From UBA11865 sp041570195 (GTDB taxonomy: Bacteria > Chloroflexota > Anaerolineae > Promineifilales > Promineifilaceae), in the NCBI GenBank assembly GCA_041570195.1, contig JBFFWQ010000012.1:1-64000 (forward strand): a DNA stretch of 64,000 nucleotides, given 5' to 3'. This document shows positions 42,568-51,748 of this stretch, in pieces. The notes under the pieces are model-generated. The model saw nothing but the letters and a program-made list of their open reading frames with translations, had not been told where the DNA came from and did no database searches. Position numbers and translations under genes: made by a program. Each line of letters begins with the position of its first letter. The first letter of the stretch is position 1.

Positions 42568-43506
42568 CTAGCCGACGACCTCGCGCAGCGCCTCGTTGCG
42601 CAACACCTGGAAGACGGCCGGCCCTAAAAGCACGATAAACATCGATGGAAAAATGAGAAAGACCAACGGGAAGAGCATCTTCACCGGCGCCTGGTGGGCC
42701 TTTTCCTCGGCTCGTTGGCGGCGGCGGATACGCATCTGCTCCGACTGAATGCGCAGCACCTTGCCGATGCTGACGCCAAGGTGCTCGGCCTGCAATACGG
42801 CCGCTACAAAGCTGCTCACGTCGTTGACTTCCATTCGATTGGCCATATCGCGCAGCGCCTGCCGTCGCGATTTACCCAATTGAACTTCGTAAATGACCCG
42901 GCCAAATTCCTCGGCCAAAGGATCATCCCATTTCTCGTGCACTCGGGCCATCGCCCCGTCAAAAGGTAGACCGGCGTCGACACAAATCGACATCAGGTCC
43001 AGGGCGTCAGGAAATTTCTTGATGATAGCTTCTTGTCGACGACTAATCGCCGACCTGAGATAGAGGGACGGTAGATAGAAACCAAGCCCCGCGACAATGA
43101 AGCTAAATAGCACCCGGCGGCCGGTGCCCTGATCAAAATTACCCAGAAAGAAAAAGAATAGAACACCAAGGCCAATCGTGGTAAAGCCACGAATAACCCA
43201 AAACTCGGCGGCCGAGATGTTGCCCGGGCTTCCGGCCAACTCCAGGCGATGGGCGGTATCCTCCAACATCGACTGGGGTGTTAGACGGGTCACAATCTGG
43301 CTCAATCTGCGCAGAATGGGCACGACAATGCGATCAGTGACTGGGAGAGACAGCTCGATCTCTTCGATAGAAACCGCCTCCTCACGAGAGGCATACTCGT
43401 CGATGCGGACCGCCAGCGGATCCTCTTCTGCGCGACGCAATAGAAGTATACTGACAATCACCAAGGCGACAGCCAATAGACCTGCACCAATCAATGGGAC
43501 CGACAT
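42568..43506 (-). CDS. tadC: Tad pilus assembly protein TadC (type II secretion F family)
   Basis: A 312-residue inner-membrane platform protein. A membrane segment at the N terminus (IGAGLLAVALVIVSILLL) is followed by further helices around residues 105-150 and the T2SSF domain with FPDALDLMSICVDAGLPFDGAMARV, then ALRDMANRMEVNDVSSFVAAVLQAEHLGVSIGKVL. The ending ALVFLIFPSMFIVLLGPAV-like helix is typical of TadC. It is the last gene of the Tad operon, 68 bases behind tadB. GGAGGTA upstream supports ATG 43506. Confidence 0.9.
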   Translation of the reverse strand: MSVPLIGAGLLAVALVIVSILLLRRAEEDPLAVRIDEYASREEAVSIEEIELSLPVTDRIVVPILRRLSQIVTRLTPQSMLEDTAHRLELAGSPGNISAAEFWVIRGFTTIGLGVLFFFFLGNFDQGTGRRVLFSFIVAGLGFYLPSLYLRSAISRRQEAIIKKFPDALDLMSICVDAGLPFDGAMARVHEKWDDPLAEEFGRVIYEVQLGKSRRQALRDMANRMEVNDVSSFVAAVLQAEHLGVSIGKVLRIQSEQMRIRRRQRAEEKAHQAPVKMLFPLVFLIFPSMFIVLLGPAVFQVLRNEALREVVG

Positions 43507-43574
43507 ACGCTACCTCCGCAATTACAGTTACGCTTGGCCATTTTTCGATTCACAAGACAGCCAATGGACTGGCG

Positions 43575-44564
43575 CTAAACTTCAATGTCGACGATTCTCT
43601 GTATGACATAAATGCCAATGCCCATCATGATCAGACCGATACCAATGACGATCCAACCGCAAGGTATGGAGCCGATCCGAGGCGGCAGGTCTATCCACAA
43701 CTGGCTCATGTAGTCGGCGTTAATGCCCAACAGAATGAAGGCCAGAAAGATAGGCAGCAAGCTCACAATCCAGCCCGACAATCGTCCCTGGGCGGTCAAT
43801 GTTCTGATCTCGCCCTTGATACGAACTCTTTCGCGAATTGTGAAGCTGATGGTGTCCAGGACCTCGGCCAGATTACCACCAACTTCGCGCTGAATGTTGA
43901 CGGCGGTGACAATGAGATCAAGGTCTTCACTGGGCATCCGGCGCAACATATTGGCCAGCGCCTGGGGCACGCTGAGGCCCAGTCGAACTTCCTGAACGAC
44001 GCGCTCAAATTCGGTTGAAACCGGCGGCGGCAGTTCGGTGGCTATGGCTTCCATTGACTGCAACACACTATATCCGGAGCGCAAGGCATTGACCCACAAG
44101 TTCAGGGTTTGGCTTAGCTGGTCCTCAAAGGCCCGCTGCCGCCGGCGGGCAGCAACCGACAGGTAGATTGGTGGAATGAAGCTGCCGGCAATCAGGGCTA
44201 AGACGGCGAAGAGCAGGACCTGGCCCAATATGAAGTAGACAAGAACGCCGGCAATAGCCGCAAACATAATCCGCAAGCCAATGTACTCACTGACACGCAG
44301 TTTGACATCTGCTTTGGCGATGCGCGTCCTAATTCCTCGGGTAAAACTACGGTCCCCAATGGCGGCATCGACCCGATCGCCAACCGCCGGCCGCCGTGCT
44401 GAAACTGGCTCCTCCACCGCCACAGCTGCGGTCGCGGCGGCGCCACCCACATAGCGGTCCATCCGCTCGTCAACTTCGGAGCGGCCGCCGCTAAGCAAGG
44501 CAACGCCAGCGCCAAATATCAAAAGCAGGCCTAGCAATCCGGCTAAGAGGATCAAAGGATTCAC
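43575..44564 (-). CDS. tadB: Tad pilus assembly protein TadB (type II secretion F family)
   Basis: A 329-residue membrane protein, the partner platform of TadC. A short N-terminal helix (LILLAGLLGLLLIFGAGVAL) is followed by a helical pair near residues 100-140 and the F domain: LSQTLNLWVNALRSGYSVLQSMEAIATELPPP, ANMLRRMPSEDLDLIVTAVNIQREVGGNLAEVLDTI and a final membrane helix. The start is GTG 44564 behind AGGAGGTAG; no ATG fits as well. It lies 40 bases after cpaF. Confidence 0.9.
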   Translation of the reverse strand: MNPLILLAGLLGLLLIFGAGVALLSGGRSEVDERMDRYVGGAAATAAVAVEEPVSARRPAVGDRVDAAIGDRSFTRGIRTRIAKADVKLRVSEYIGLRIMFAAIAGVLVYFILGQVLLFAVLALIAGSFIPPIYLSVAARRRQRAFEDQLSQTLNLWVNALRSGYSVLQSMEAIATELPPPVSTEFERVVQEVRLGLSVPQALANMLRRMPSEDLDLIVTAVNIQREVGGNLAEVLDTISFTIRERVRIKGEIRTLTAQGRLSGWIVSLLPIFLAFILLGINADYMSQLWIDLPPRIGSIPCGWIVIGIGLIMMGIGIYVIQRIVDIEV

Positions 44565-44604
44565 TATCTACCTCCTGGCAAGCCCTTAGAGCCGAAAACC
44601 GGGG

Positions 44605-45981
44605 CTATCGTCCGCGAGTACCGATACCAAAGATGGAAGGCGGTAGCATGATGCCCGCCTCCTGGATCTTGTACATGAATTTCGGGCGTAGTCCCGTAGG
44701 TCGCAGCCGGCCGATCACTTTCCCGTTCTCGAAGCCGGTCTGCTCGAATCGGTAGAGCTCGGACATGGTAATGACATCGCCTTCCATGCCCTGAATTTCA
44801 CTGATCGAGGTGATCTTGCGCGAACCATCGCGCATGCGATCCTCGTGTACGACAAGATCGACGGCCGAGGCAATTTGCTCGCGGATAGCCCGGTGGGGCA
44901 GATCCATGCCGGCCATCAACACCATGGTTTCTAAGCGCGATAACATGTCGCGCGGGCTATTGGCGTGCAATGTGGTCATACTGCCATCGTGGCCCGTATT
45001 CATGGCCTGCAGCATGTCCAAAGACTCGCCGCTACGTACCTCGCCGACGATGATCCGGTCGGGACGCATTCGTAACGAGTTGACCACCAAATCACGGATA
45101 GTCACTTCGCCGCGCGCCTCGATGTTCGGCGGCCGGGCCTCGAGGGTCACAACATGTTCCTGCCGCAGCTGCAGTTCGGCCGCGTTCTCAATGGTGACGA
45201 TACGTTCGCCATCTGGGATGAAGCCAGAGAGAATATTAAGCAGCGTCGTTTTACCAGAACCGGTACCACCGGAAATGATCACATTGACCTTGGACACCAC
45301 ACACGCCCTAAGGAATTCAATGGCCTCGTTGGTAACGGTACCAAACTCGATCAGATTGTCCACAGTGAGGGGTATCTTGGCGAAGATACGGATAGTCAAT
45401 GTCGGGCCAATCAGCGAAATCGGCGGGATGACGGCATTGACACGCGAACCATCAGGCAAGCGCGCATCGACCATGGGCGAGCCTTCGTCAATTCGCCTAC
45501 CAAGCGGGGCGACGATGCGCTCGATAATACGCATTAGATGCTCGTCATCGTCAAAACCCGCATTTACGCGCTGGATCCGTCCAGCGCGCTCAATGTAGAC
45601 ATGGTTTGGCCCATTGACCATGATTTCAGTAATTCCCTCGACATTGAGGTACTGCTCCAGAGGGCCGTAGCCCAATATCTCGGCTACGATTTGCTCGTAC
45701 AGCTTCTTTTTCTCGCTACGAGTCAAGACGATCTGCTCTTCGAGCAGCATCGTCTCAAACATCTCTTGGATAGTAAGCTGCACCTCGGTGCTCTCACTGA
45801 TGTCTATGCTCGGGTCGAGCTCGGCAATGAGCTTCTGCTGGATGCGATTCTTCAGGTCTGAATAGGTATCGCGGGCACCGGTGCTAGGCGCAGACCGCTT
45901 GACCCGCAGCTCCTGCAGCTTCGACGGCTGGATCTCGGATCCTACATCCTGACCTTTTTCAATACGTTTCAGAAGGGACAC
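44605..45981 (-). CDS. cpaF: Tad pilus assembly ATPase CpaF/TadA
   Basis: A 458-residue secretion ATPase of the VirB11/CpaF group, which powers Flp pilin export and assembly from the cytoplasmic face. Features are LLYGPLEQYLNVEGITEIMVNG-like N-domain sequence near residue 110, Walker A ISGGTGSGKTTLLN near 235-245, the Asp box and Walker B region MRPDRIIVGEVRSGESLDML, and the His box TGHDGSMTTLHANSPRDMLSRLETMVLM. The start is GTG 45981 with GGAG at good distance. Twelve bases separate it from cpaE. Confidence 0.95.
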   Translation of the reverse strand: MSLLKRIEKGQDVGSEIQPSKLQELRVKRSAPSTGARDTYSDLKNRIQQKLIAELDPSIDISESTEVQLTIQEMFETMLLEEQIVLTRSEKKKLYEQIVAEILGYGPLEQYLNVEGITEIMVNGPNHVYIERAGRIQRVNAGFDDDEHLMRIIERIVAPLGRRIDEGSPMVDARLPDGSRVNAVIPPISLIGPTLTIRIFAKIPLTVDNLIEFGTVTNEAIEFLRACVVSKVNVIISGGTGSGKTTLLNILSGFIPDGERIVTIENAAELQLRQEHVVTLEARPPNIEARGEVTIRDLVVNSLRMRPDRIIVGEVRSGESLDMLQAMNTGHDGSMTTLHANSPRDMLSRLETMVLMAGMDLPHRAIREQIASAVDLVVHEDRMRDGSRKITSISEIQGMEGDVITMSELYRFEQTGFENGKVIGRLRPTGLRPKFMYKIQEAGIMLPPSIFGIGTRGR

Positions 45982-45993
45982 AATCGTTCTCCA

Positions 45994-47250
45994 CTACTTG
46001 TTGAACAGGCGAGCCAGGCGCGAGGTACCATTGGATTCTTCGCCTGAACGGTTCTTGAGCTCGCGACCCAATTCCTCGGAAAGTCGCCTGGCGAATCGGA
46101 CAAGGGCTTGGCTAATAGGTCGCTTTTGCCAGGCCGCCGACACAAGCGGTCGGCCCTGGTCGGCCGCATCATAGGCAACCGAATCTTCCGGGATAACGGC
46201 CGTGGCCGGCCATTTCAGAGTATCCTCAATATCTTTGACGGTGATGTTGCTGCGCTTTGATGCGTGATTGATGACTAGAACAACCTTCTCACGCTCGTAT
46301 TCGAGCACTTCGCTTAGATCGAAGAAACGGCTTACGTTCTTAAGGCTTGGCAGGCTTTGATGCGTGACCAAAACTATTCGGTCGGCCAGATCCAACAGTC
46401 CCAAGCTCAAGTCATCAAGGCTGGTACTTGTGTCGATGACAATAAAGTCGAACAGCGTCCTAAGGGTTATCATCAACGTCCTGGTGGCATCGGCCGTCAC
46501 CAGTTCCGCCATTTCAGGACGCGGCGGGGCGAGAAGGACCCGCAGTCCACTTTCGTGGGTCATCATGACGCTACTCACTAGATCCTGGTCAAGATCACCC
46601 ACCCTTTCTACCAGGTCGACGATGGAGGCCGAGGATTTCATATTGAGCATGACGCCCACATCCCCAAATTGCAGGCTGCCGTCGATTAGCAGTGTGTTGT
46701 ATCCGGTTCGGGCCATGGCTACAGCCGTATTGACGGCTACGGTCGTGCAACCAATGCCGCCCTTGGGGCTAAAGACGGCCAGAACTTTACCCAGGCTGGC
46801 CGGGCGCGCAACCTCTCCGGGCGCGCGGGTCCTGGCGGCTGCCTCCAGAGAAATAGCCGGCGAGGCGGCCACCGGCCGAGTACGATGAACATTGCGAACG
46901 GCCTCGACTAACTCATCGCCGGAGAAGGGTTTCATCAAGAAGTCCCGCGCTCCAGCAAGCATCGCGCGGCGCAAATAATCCGCCTCGCTTTGGACCGACA
47001 TGATGATGACTTGCGCGCCTGGCACCCGTTCGGTGATTGTCTGGCTGGCGGCAATGCCATCGGCATCAGGCATGTTGATGTCCATCAATATGATGTCCGG
47101 GCGCTGTTCTTCGGCCATGCCAATAGCTTCCCCGCCACTGGCAGCATGACCAATTACCTCCAAGTCAGATTCAAACTGGAGCAATTTACGAACGTTCTCC
47201 CGGGTTTCTGGGATGTCGTCAACGATTAGGATGCGTATGTTATCTGCCAT
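45994..47250 (-). CDS. cpaE: CpaE-type pilus localisation protein: receiver plus MinD-like ATPase
   Basis: A 418-residue fusion. Residues 1-120 form a complete receiver domain: DD at 11-12, phosphoacceptor D57 in IILMDINMPDADG, and the conserved lysine in FLMKPFSGDEL. Residues 145-400 form a MinD/ParA-like ATPase with the deviant Walker A SPKGGIGCTTVAVNTAVAMA, the switch region LLIDGSLQFGDVGVML and FDFIVIDTSTSLDDLS. CpaE proteins position the Tad secretion machinery. An intact phosphorylatable receiver suggests control by a histidine kinase, possibly the DegS-like one downstream. It is the first gene of the cpaE-cpaF-tadB-tadC operon. Confidence 0.92.
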   Translation of the reverse strand: MADNIRILIVDDIPETRENVRKLLQFESDLEVIGHAASGGEAIGMAEEQRPDIILMDINMPDADGIAASQTITERVPGAQVIIMSVQSEADYLRRAMLAGARDFLMKPFSGDELVEAVRNVHRTRPVAASPAISLEAAARTRAPGEVARPASLGKVLAVFSPKGGIGCTTVAVNTAVAMARTGYNTLLIDGSLQFGDVGVMLNMKSSASIVDLVERVGDLDQDLVSSVMMTHESGLRVLLAPPRPEMAELVTADATRTLMITLRTLFDFIVIDTSTSLDDLSLGLLDLADRIVLVTHQSLPSLKNVSRFFDLSEVLEYEREKVVLVINHASKRSNITVKDIEDTLKWPATAVIPEDSVAYDAADQGRPLVSAAWQKRPISQALVRFARRLSEELGRELKNRSGEESNGTSRLARLFNK

Positions 47251-47732
47251 AGTAATTGATTACGTCCTGCCATCCTGAAGGGAAAGAGTCCTGGGGATTC
47301 CTCAGTTCAGCACAAGTGCACAGAATCAGTGTTCCACATAGCAACCGGAATCGCGTCTCTGTTGTGCCAACAGGACGCCGCCATCTTACAATGATCCCGG
47401 ACAAAGTCAAGGACCACACCCGGGCGTACTGGCAACCACACAGCTCTCTGTATCAACGTGTTTCTGCCCATCGAATAGCCGGACACCTTCCTGAACCCCA
47501 AACAAAGATTATCGGGTTCGCTGAAGCTACCTATCGTCCAGTATATGACATGCGTGGACAGCTCACAACCAGACCATGGTACCAAACAATAGTCAATCCT
47601 CCCCTACTGTGGTCAGCAATACCGGCGAGATATTTGATTGGTGCAAAGTGCTCATGCCATCCGTTACTGACCCCAGAAGAGCTGTCTTCACCCATGGTGG
47701 CGAAAACCTCCCCGCCTTTGGCTCATCTGGCG
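47251..47732. other. Spacer between cpaE and a membrane protein gene
   Basis: No gene is supported on either strand; open frames here have no protein-like features. It carries a promoter-like sequence for the Tad operon (47383-47410). Confidence 0.5.
47383..47410 (-). promoter_or_regulatory. Putative promoter of the Tad operon
   Basis: On the minus strand TTGACT (47410-47405), a 16-base spacer and TAAGAT (47388-47383). The leader to cpaE would be about 125 bases. Confidence 0.45.
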
Positions 47733-49379
47733 TTAAGGCTGCACAGAGTAAATCTGGGTCTCGGAACCATCGTAAAACGGGCGCAAATAGGGGCTGCGGC
47801 CGGGATCGTAGTCGCCAATGGCGCGTTCCAGTGGGCCATGCCAGACGTAGCGCACGTCGTGGGCATTCAGATAATCTTGCCGCCAATCGTCGCCGGCCGA
47901 TGCGTCGTAGAAGGCATCTGTATCGGCCAATCGCCGGCCCCAGTTGATCGTCTCGGCCCAATGACCAATGACGACGGGCAAACCAGATCTGGCCGCCACG
48001 AAGTTGCCGGTCTCATAGGTCGTCAGCACCACCTCATGTGGATCCGCGTTGGCTCGCAGCCAGTCCACGGCGGCGGCCTCTTCTTGTGTGCGGAAGAAGG
48101 GGTAAGGCTGGACAAAGGTGGTCATGGCCGTCACGTCGGCCCACAAGTAGAGGCTGGAGATAGCGGTGAACGCGACGAAAGCGAAGAGTAACAACGACGT
48201 CAGGCCATCGGTAGAGTAACGCGGCCGGGAAGCCAGACGCTGGAAGGGTCTTGTCGCCAGCAGCCAGGGCAGAATCACGCTTTTGAGGCCGACAGTCGCC
48301 AGAACGGACAGTGGTACTTGCAGACCCTGCACAAAACGCCGTTGTTGGCCCAGGGGCCCGTATAACAGGAACGCGGCCGCCAGCAGCCACAGCCATAGAA
48401 ACGCGAGCGAATCGTCGATTTGTTCGCGCCATGATTTGCGAAGTAGCGGCAGAACGGCCGGCGCCAGCAGTAGGCCGTAGGCGATCAGATAATGTGGCCA
48501 GGGCGGCGAAAGGGTCGCCGCTTGTTCGGCCCAGGCGCGATACACGTCGTTTACCCGGTAGGTATAGGCATAGTATAGGAAGAGCGGCAACGGCACGGCG
48601 AATGCAATGGCTGCCAGTCCTGCCTGCCGCCAGAGCAACCGTCGCTTTTGAATCGACAGGTATATCCAGTACAGTCCAGCCGTTGTCCCGACCAGGAAAA
48701 CGAGAAATGGATAAACGATCCCCAAAACAAGGTTGGCCAGACCAGCGGCAAGCGCATAAAGCCAGGCTCGCCGATCCGCAGTCAGAGCCTCAAGCAATAA
48801 CCAGAAGACCACCAATAGCAGACCGGTTCCAGCAGCCACATGTGGATAGGTAAGCGCAGTGAAGAAGAGGTGGGACTCGGGCATCCTGAAATCTACCAGA
48901 AATGCGCCTAGCCACTGGGCCTGGTTCAAGACCAAGAACAACCAACCAAGGCCTGAGCCCACAATGGCTAGTATGAAGGCCGTCCACCGCCAGCGCGCCT
49001 GGTCCAGGAATCTAGCAATGAAGCCGAATGTAATGAGAAAGAGGAAAAGTGATGCAAGCGCGCGGGCCAGGTGCCATATCTGGATCAGCGAAAGGCCAAG
49101 GAACCGGGCCAGTTGACCCAGGGCCAGGTAGAAGCCGCCGACGAATGCTGGCCGGTGCGCTTCAGGTGTGAAAGGGATCCGATATAACCATTGGCCATCG
49201 TACCCCTGGAGCATCTTGGCGAAGTAGCTCTGCGAGTCCTCTGGATTCATGACTAAGCCGGTGAAGAAGGTCCCCGGCCGGGCCAGTGTGTGACCTAATA
49301 TGTAGGGCAATGTAACGATGGCCACCAGCACCAAGGAAACGACAAGTGCCTGCAGCCACTCGCGACGTGAAATATTCAT
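47733..49379 (-). CDS. Polytopic membrane protein, GT-C-like
   Basis: A 548-residue protein with about twelve hydrophobic helices. After the first helix comes an extracytoplasmic loop containing GLVMNPEDSQSYFAKMLQGYDGQW, with an acidic Glu-Asp pair where GT-C glycosyltransferases place their catalytic aspartates. The C-terminal ~90 residues are soluble (AAAVDWLRANADPHEVVLTT, then YETGNFVAARSGLPVVIGHW), a tail shared by many predicted membrane mannosyl- or arabinosyltransferases. A lipid-linked sugar donor is likely but the specificity is unknown. It lies between the Tad operon and the flp gene, on the same strand, with a terminator in front of it. Confidence 0.65.
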   Translation of the reverse strand: MNISRREWLQALVVSLVLVAIVTLPYILGHTLARPGTFFTGLVMNPEDSQSYFAKMLQGYDGQWLYRIPFTPEAHRPAFVGGFYLALGQLARFLGLSLIQIWHLARALASLFLFLITFGFIARFLDQARWRWTAFILAIVGSGLGWLFLVLNQAQWLGAFLVDFRMPESHLFFTALTYPHVAAGTGLLLVVFWLLLEALTADRRAWLYALAAGLANLVLGIVYPFLVFLVGTTAGLYWIYLSIQKRRLLWRQAGLAAIAFAVPLPLFLYYAYTYRVNDVYRAWAEQAATLSPPWPHYLIAYGLLLAPAVLPLLRKSWREQIDDSLAFLWLWLLAAAFLLYGPLGQQRRFVQGLQVPLSVLATVGLKSVILPWLLATRPFQRLASRPRYSTDGLTSLLLFAFVAFTAISSLYLWADVTAMTTFVQPYPFFRTQEEAAAVDWLRANADPHEVVLTTYETGNFVAARSGLPVVIGHWAETINWGRRLADTDAFYDASAGDDWRQDYLNAHDVRYVWHGPLERAIGDYDPGRSPYLRPFYDGSETQIYSVQP

Positions 49380-49394
49380 ACAAGGAACTTCGCG

Positions 49395-49429
49395 GAAAAA
49401 TAAGAGCCCTGGAAACCAGGGCCCTTATT
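49395..49429 (-). terminator. Rho-independent terminator of flp
   Basis: On the minus strand AATAAGGGCCCTGG (49429-49416) pairs with CCAGGGCTCTTATT (49412-49399) over a TTT loop, including one G-U pair, followed by five T. The wobble and the T tract fix the orientation. Confidence 0.85.
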
Positions 49430-49454
49430 TCTCAAACTCTAGCAATTGCCGCGC

Positions 49455-49616
49455 TTATGTCGGCGGGTTGTCTAGGACCCATGTGATCTTGCTGAAAACA
49501 TTGCCGATCTGGGGACCCAGAATGGCCAGGATCGCGATTGCAACAATGGCAACTAGTACTAGAATCAACGCATATTCGACCAGACCCTGACCACTTTCGT
49601 TAGAAAGATACAACAT
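49455..49616 (-). CDS. flp: Flp-type pilin
   Basis: A 53-residue prepilin, MLYLSNESGQGLVEYALILV and onward, ending FSKITWVLDNPPT. The processing site is G9-QGLV-EY, matching the Flp consensus G-x4-EY, so a TadV-like peptidase should cut after G9. The following hydrophobic helix (ALILVLVAIVAIAILAILG) forms the pilus core. The mature pilin would be about 44 residues, normal for Flp. A perfect AAGGAGGT ribosome-binding site (49629-49622), an own promoter and an own terminator indicate a highly expressed single-gene unit. It is separated from the assembly genes cpaE-tadC by the GT-C-like gene at 47733-49379. Confidence 0.95.
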   Translation of the reverse strand: MLYLSNESGQGLVEYALILVLVAIVAIAILAILGPQIGNVFSKITWVLDNPPT

Positions 49617-49652
49617 GATTTAACCTCCTTATAGATTTGGATATAAAAGATG

Positions 49653-49680
49653 ATTTTACCTAATCGGCCGCAGCTTGCAA
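49653..49680 (-). promoter_or_regulatory. Promoter of flp
   Basis: On the minus strand TTGCAA (49680-49675), a 16-base spacer and TAAAAT (49658-49653), giving a leader of about 30 bases with the strong ribosome-binding site. Confidence 0.6.
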
Positions 49681-49711
49681 CGATTTTTGAGGAAATTCGC
49701 CTTCGGGCCGG

Positions 49712-50830
49712 TCAGCTGACTAACATGCTCAATTCGCTATCCACCGGGATGATGAACTCGGCCCTTGTTCCGCGGCCGAGCGTGCTTTCGATGGCCAATT
49801 GACCATCAAGCATGGCTATCCGGTCGCGGAGTGACGGCAGGCCAATGGTCCCCCGGGTGCCCTCCTCGCTCAACGCATCGTCGACATTGAAACCACCGCC
49901 GTTGTCTTCGACTATGATAGTGATCTGGTCGCCGTCCATATTTATTTGCACGTCAATTACAGTAGCGCTCCCGTGAACCCTGGCGTTGTTCAGCAACTCC
50001 TGAACCGCCCTGAACAGGGTTACTTCCACGTGCCCAGCCAGGCGGTGGACCACGCCGGCCACGGTCAAACTAACCTCAATGCCGTATTTCTCCTCAACAG
50101 ATTCAAGGTAGCGGCGCAGAGTTGGCACAACGCCCAAGTCATCCAACATCATCGGCCTCAGATCGAAAATAAAATCTTTCACCGCCCGGAAAGTGGAAGT
50201 GGCCGAACTCTTCAACTCATGAAGTTCTTCACGCGCCCGTTCAGAATCGACTTCGAAATAGCGCTCACAGATCTCAGCCTGCAAGATGAAATTGCTCAAG
50301 GAAGAGGCCGGTCCGTCATGCATACGGCGTACAAGAACCTGCCGGGCTGCCTCTTCGGTCTGAATGACCCGGATCACATTAAGTTGGTCACGGCCCCGGG
50401 ACGGCGCATCGGGCAGGTCGGCCAAACCTTCGGTCACAGTTAGTAGCCGGCGCTGAACCTCAGCTAGTCGCCTGAGATTGTGCTGATTGCTCTGCAACTT
50501 CTCCAATTGGCCACGCATGGTGAACAGACGCTGTTGGGCGTTTATCAACGCTTCGTAGCCTTCCTTGATGTCTTCACGGGGAATAGTATCGAAGTTAGTT
50601 TGCAATTGGTTAACATAGTTGGCCACGCGCGTATTGCGTTGGGCCAGCCGTTCTACCTCGGCCGAACTCTGCTTGATGAGAACGTCGATCTCTTCCAACT
50701 CCTTGAGCGTCTTTTCGTAAGCCAGGTAAGTGAACTCAAGAAAGCGTGGCAGGGTCAACTCAGCCGTGGTCAGGGTCGGCTCTTCGGGCCCGTCGTCTTC
50801 ATAGCGCACGTTGTCTTCGGTCGCGGTCAT
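49712..50830 (-). CDS. DegS-like cytoplasmic sensor histidine kinase
   Basis: A 372-residue kinase without membrane segments. Residues 30-150 are a long coiled-coil sensor region (LAYEKTLKELEEIDVLIKQS, then RLAQRNTRVANYVNQLQTNF), as in DegS. A HisKA_3 domain follows with the phosphoacceptor in VRRMHDGPASSLSNFILQAE (about H170) and the block FRAVKDFIFDLRPMMLDDLGVVPTL. The ATPase part carries ELLNNARVHGSATVIDV (N box), VEDNGGGFNVDD (G1) and GTIGLPSLRDRIAMLDGQLAIES (G2). It is paired with the response regulator 20 bases upstream. Coupling to Tad or glycosylation functions is suggested by position only. Confidence 0.9.
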   Translation of the reverse strand: MTATEDNVRYEDDGPEEPTLTTAELTLPRFLEFTYLAYEKTLKELEEIDVLIKQSSAEVERLAQRNTRVANYVNQLQTNFDTIPREDIKEGYEALINAQQRLFTMRGQLEKLQSNQHNLRRLAEVQRRLLTVTEGLADLPDAPSRGRDQLNVIRVIQTEEAARQVLVRRMHDGPASSLSNFILQAEICERYFEVDSERAREELHELKSSATSTFRAVKDFIFDLRPMMLDDLGVVPTLRRYLESVEEKYGIEVSLTVAGVVHRLAGHVEVTLFRAVQELLNNARVHGSATVIDVQINMDGDQITIIVEDNGGGFNVDDALSEEGTRGTIGLPSLRDRIAMLDGQLAIESTLGRGTRAEFIIPVDSELSMLVS

Positions 50831-50850
50831 AAGCTAGAATCCTATGGAGA

Positions 50851-51546
50851 TCAGTCGCGCAAGGGCTTATCCAACCGCACCCAACCCCGGCTCAGGGCAT
50901 ATACGGCCGCCTGGGTCCGGTCGTCCACCTGCAACTTGCGCAAGATCGCCGTCATGTGATTCTTCACTGTCTGGTGGCTGATACCCAAGGCGTAAGCGAT
51001 TTCCTTGTTGCTCCGTCCGTGGGTCACGTACTCCAGGATCTCCATTTCGCGCGGCGAGAGGGGCACGAATGAATCCTCGGTGTCGGTAATCAGCCGACCA
51101 GAAATGCGGCCGACCTTTTCTTCGACCCAAACGACGACTTCATCATGTGACATCTTGCGCTCACCGACCACATAACGGTCCTGTTGAACGGCATAGATGG
51201 TTTGAATCAGAGTTTCTGGCGTAATATCCTTGGCGCAATAGGCGGAGGCGCCAGCCCTGATAGCGTGGAAAGCTTGCTCCGCGTCATCATACCCGGTGAC
51301 AACGATCACCTTGATGTCTGGCTGCTTGGCCCGGATCTGCCGGGTCACCTGCAGACCGTTGACATCGGGTAAGTTAATGTCGATCAACATGACGTTGGGT
51401 TCGACATCTTCAGCCATCTGGAGCGCCACCTCACCATTGGCCGCCTCACCCACAACCTGAATTTCTGGGTCGGTCTCGAGAACATCTCGCAAACCCTGTC
51501 GAAATACGGGATGGTCATCAACGATCACAACTTTAGTCTGGGTCAT
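50851..51546 (-). CDS. NarL/DegU-family response regulator
   Basis: A 231-residue regulator. The receiver has the acidic pair D10-D11, phosphoacceptor D56 in VMLIDINLPDVNGLQV and a lysine at YCAKDITPETL. The LuxR-type helix-turn-helix is at about 165-225: LSPREMEILEYVTHGRSNKEIAYALGISHQTVKNHMTAIL and then RKLQVDDRTQAA. Its order with the DegS-like kinase (regulator first) and length match DegU-type systems. Likely targets include its own promoter and neighbouring surface genes, but no binding site was identified. GGAGAG seven bases before ATG 51546. Confidence 0.92.
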   Translation of the reverse strand: MTQTKVVIVDDHPVFRQGLRDVLETDPEIQVVGEAANGEVALQMAEDVEPNVMLIDINLPDVNGLQVTRQIRAKQPDIKVIVVTGYDDAEQAFHAIRAGASAYCAKDITPETLIQTIYAVQQDRYVVGERKMSHDEVVVWVEEKVGRISGRLITDTEDSFVPLSPREMEILEYVTHGRSNKEIAYALGISHQTVKNHMTAILRKLQVDDRTQAAVYALSRGWVRLDKPLRD

Positions 51547-51748
51547 GGTTCACTCTCCACCTTAAATTAAATATCGCTGAGATGTCACCGGGTGATTCCG
51601 AGGGCACGAGTTTCACCCCAATCAAACAGGCTACCACCTGGCATACCTCTTGGGCACAGCGTCGCAGTAAACCATGAAGAAGAATGGCATGGCAATACGT
51701 CGTCCGCGCCCATCATTACCCATTAGTACCATTATCATACTCTTACAC

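Noticed and set aside
47256..48191. 311-codon plus-strand frame opposite a GT-C-like gene
   Set aside because: Antisense shadow of a well-formed membrane protein gene, and the first part has no coding features.
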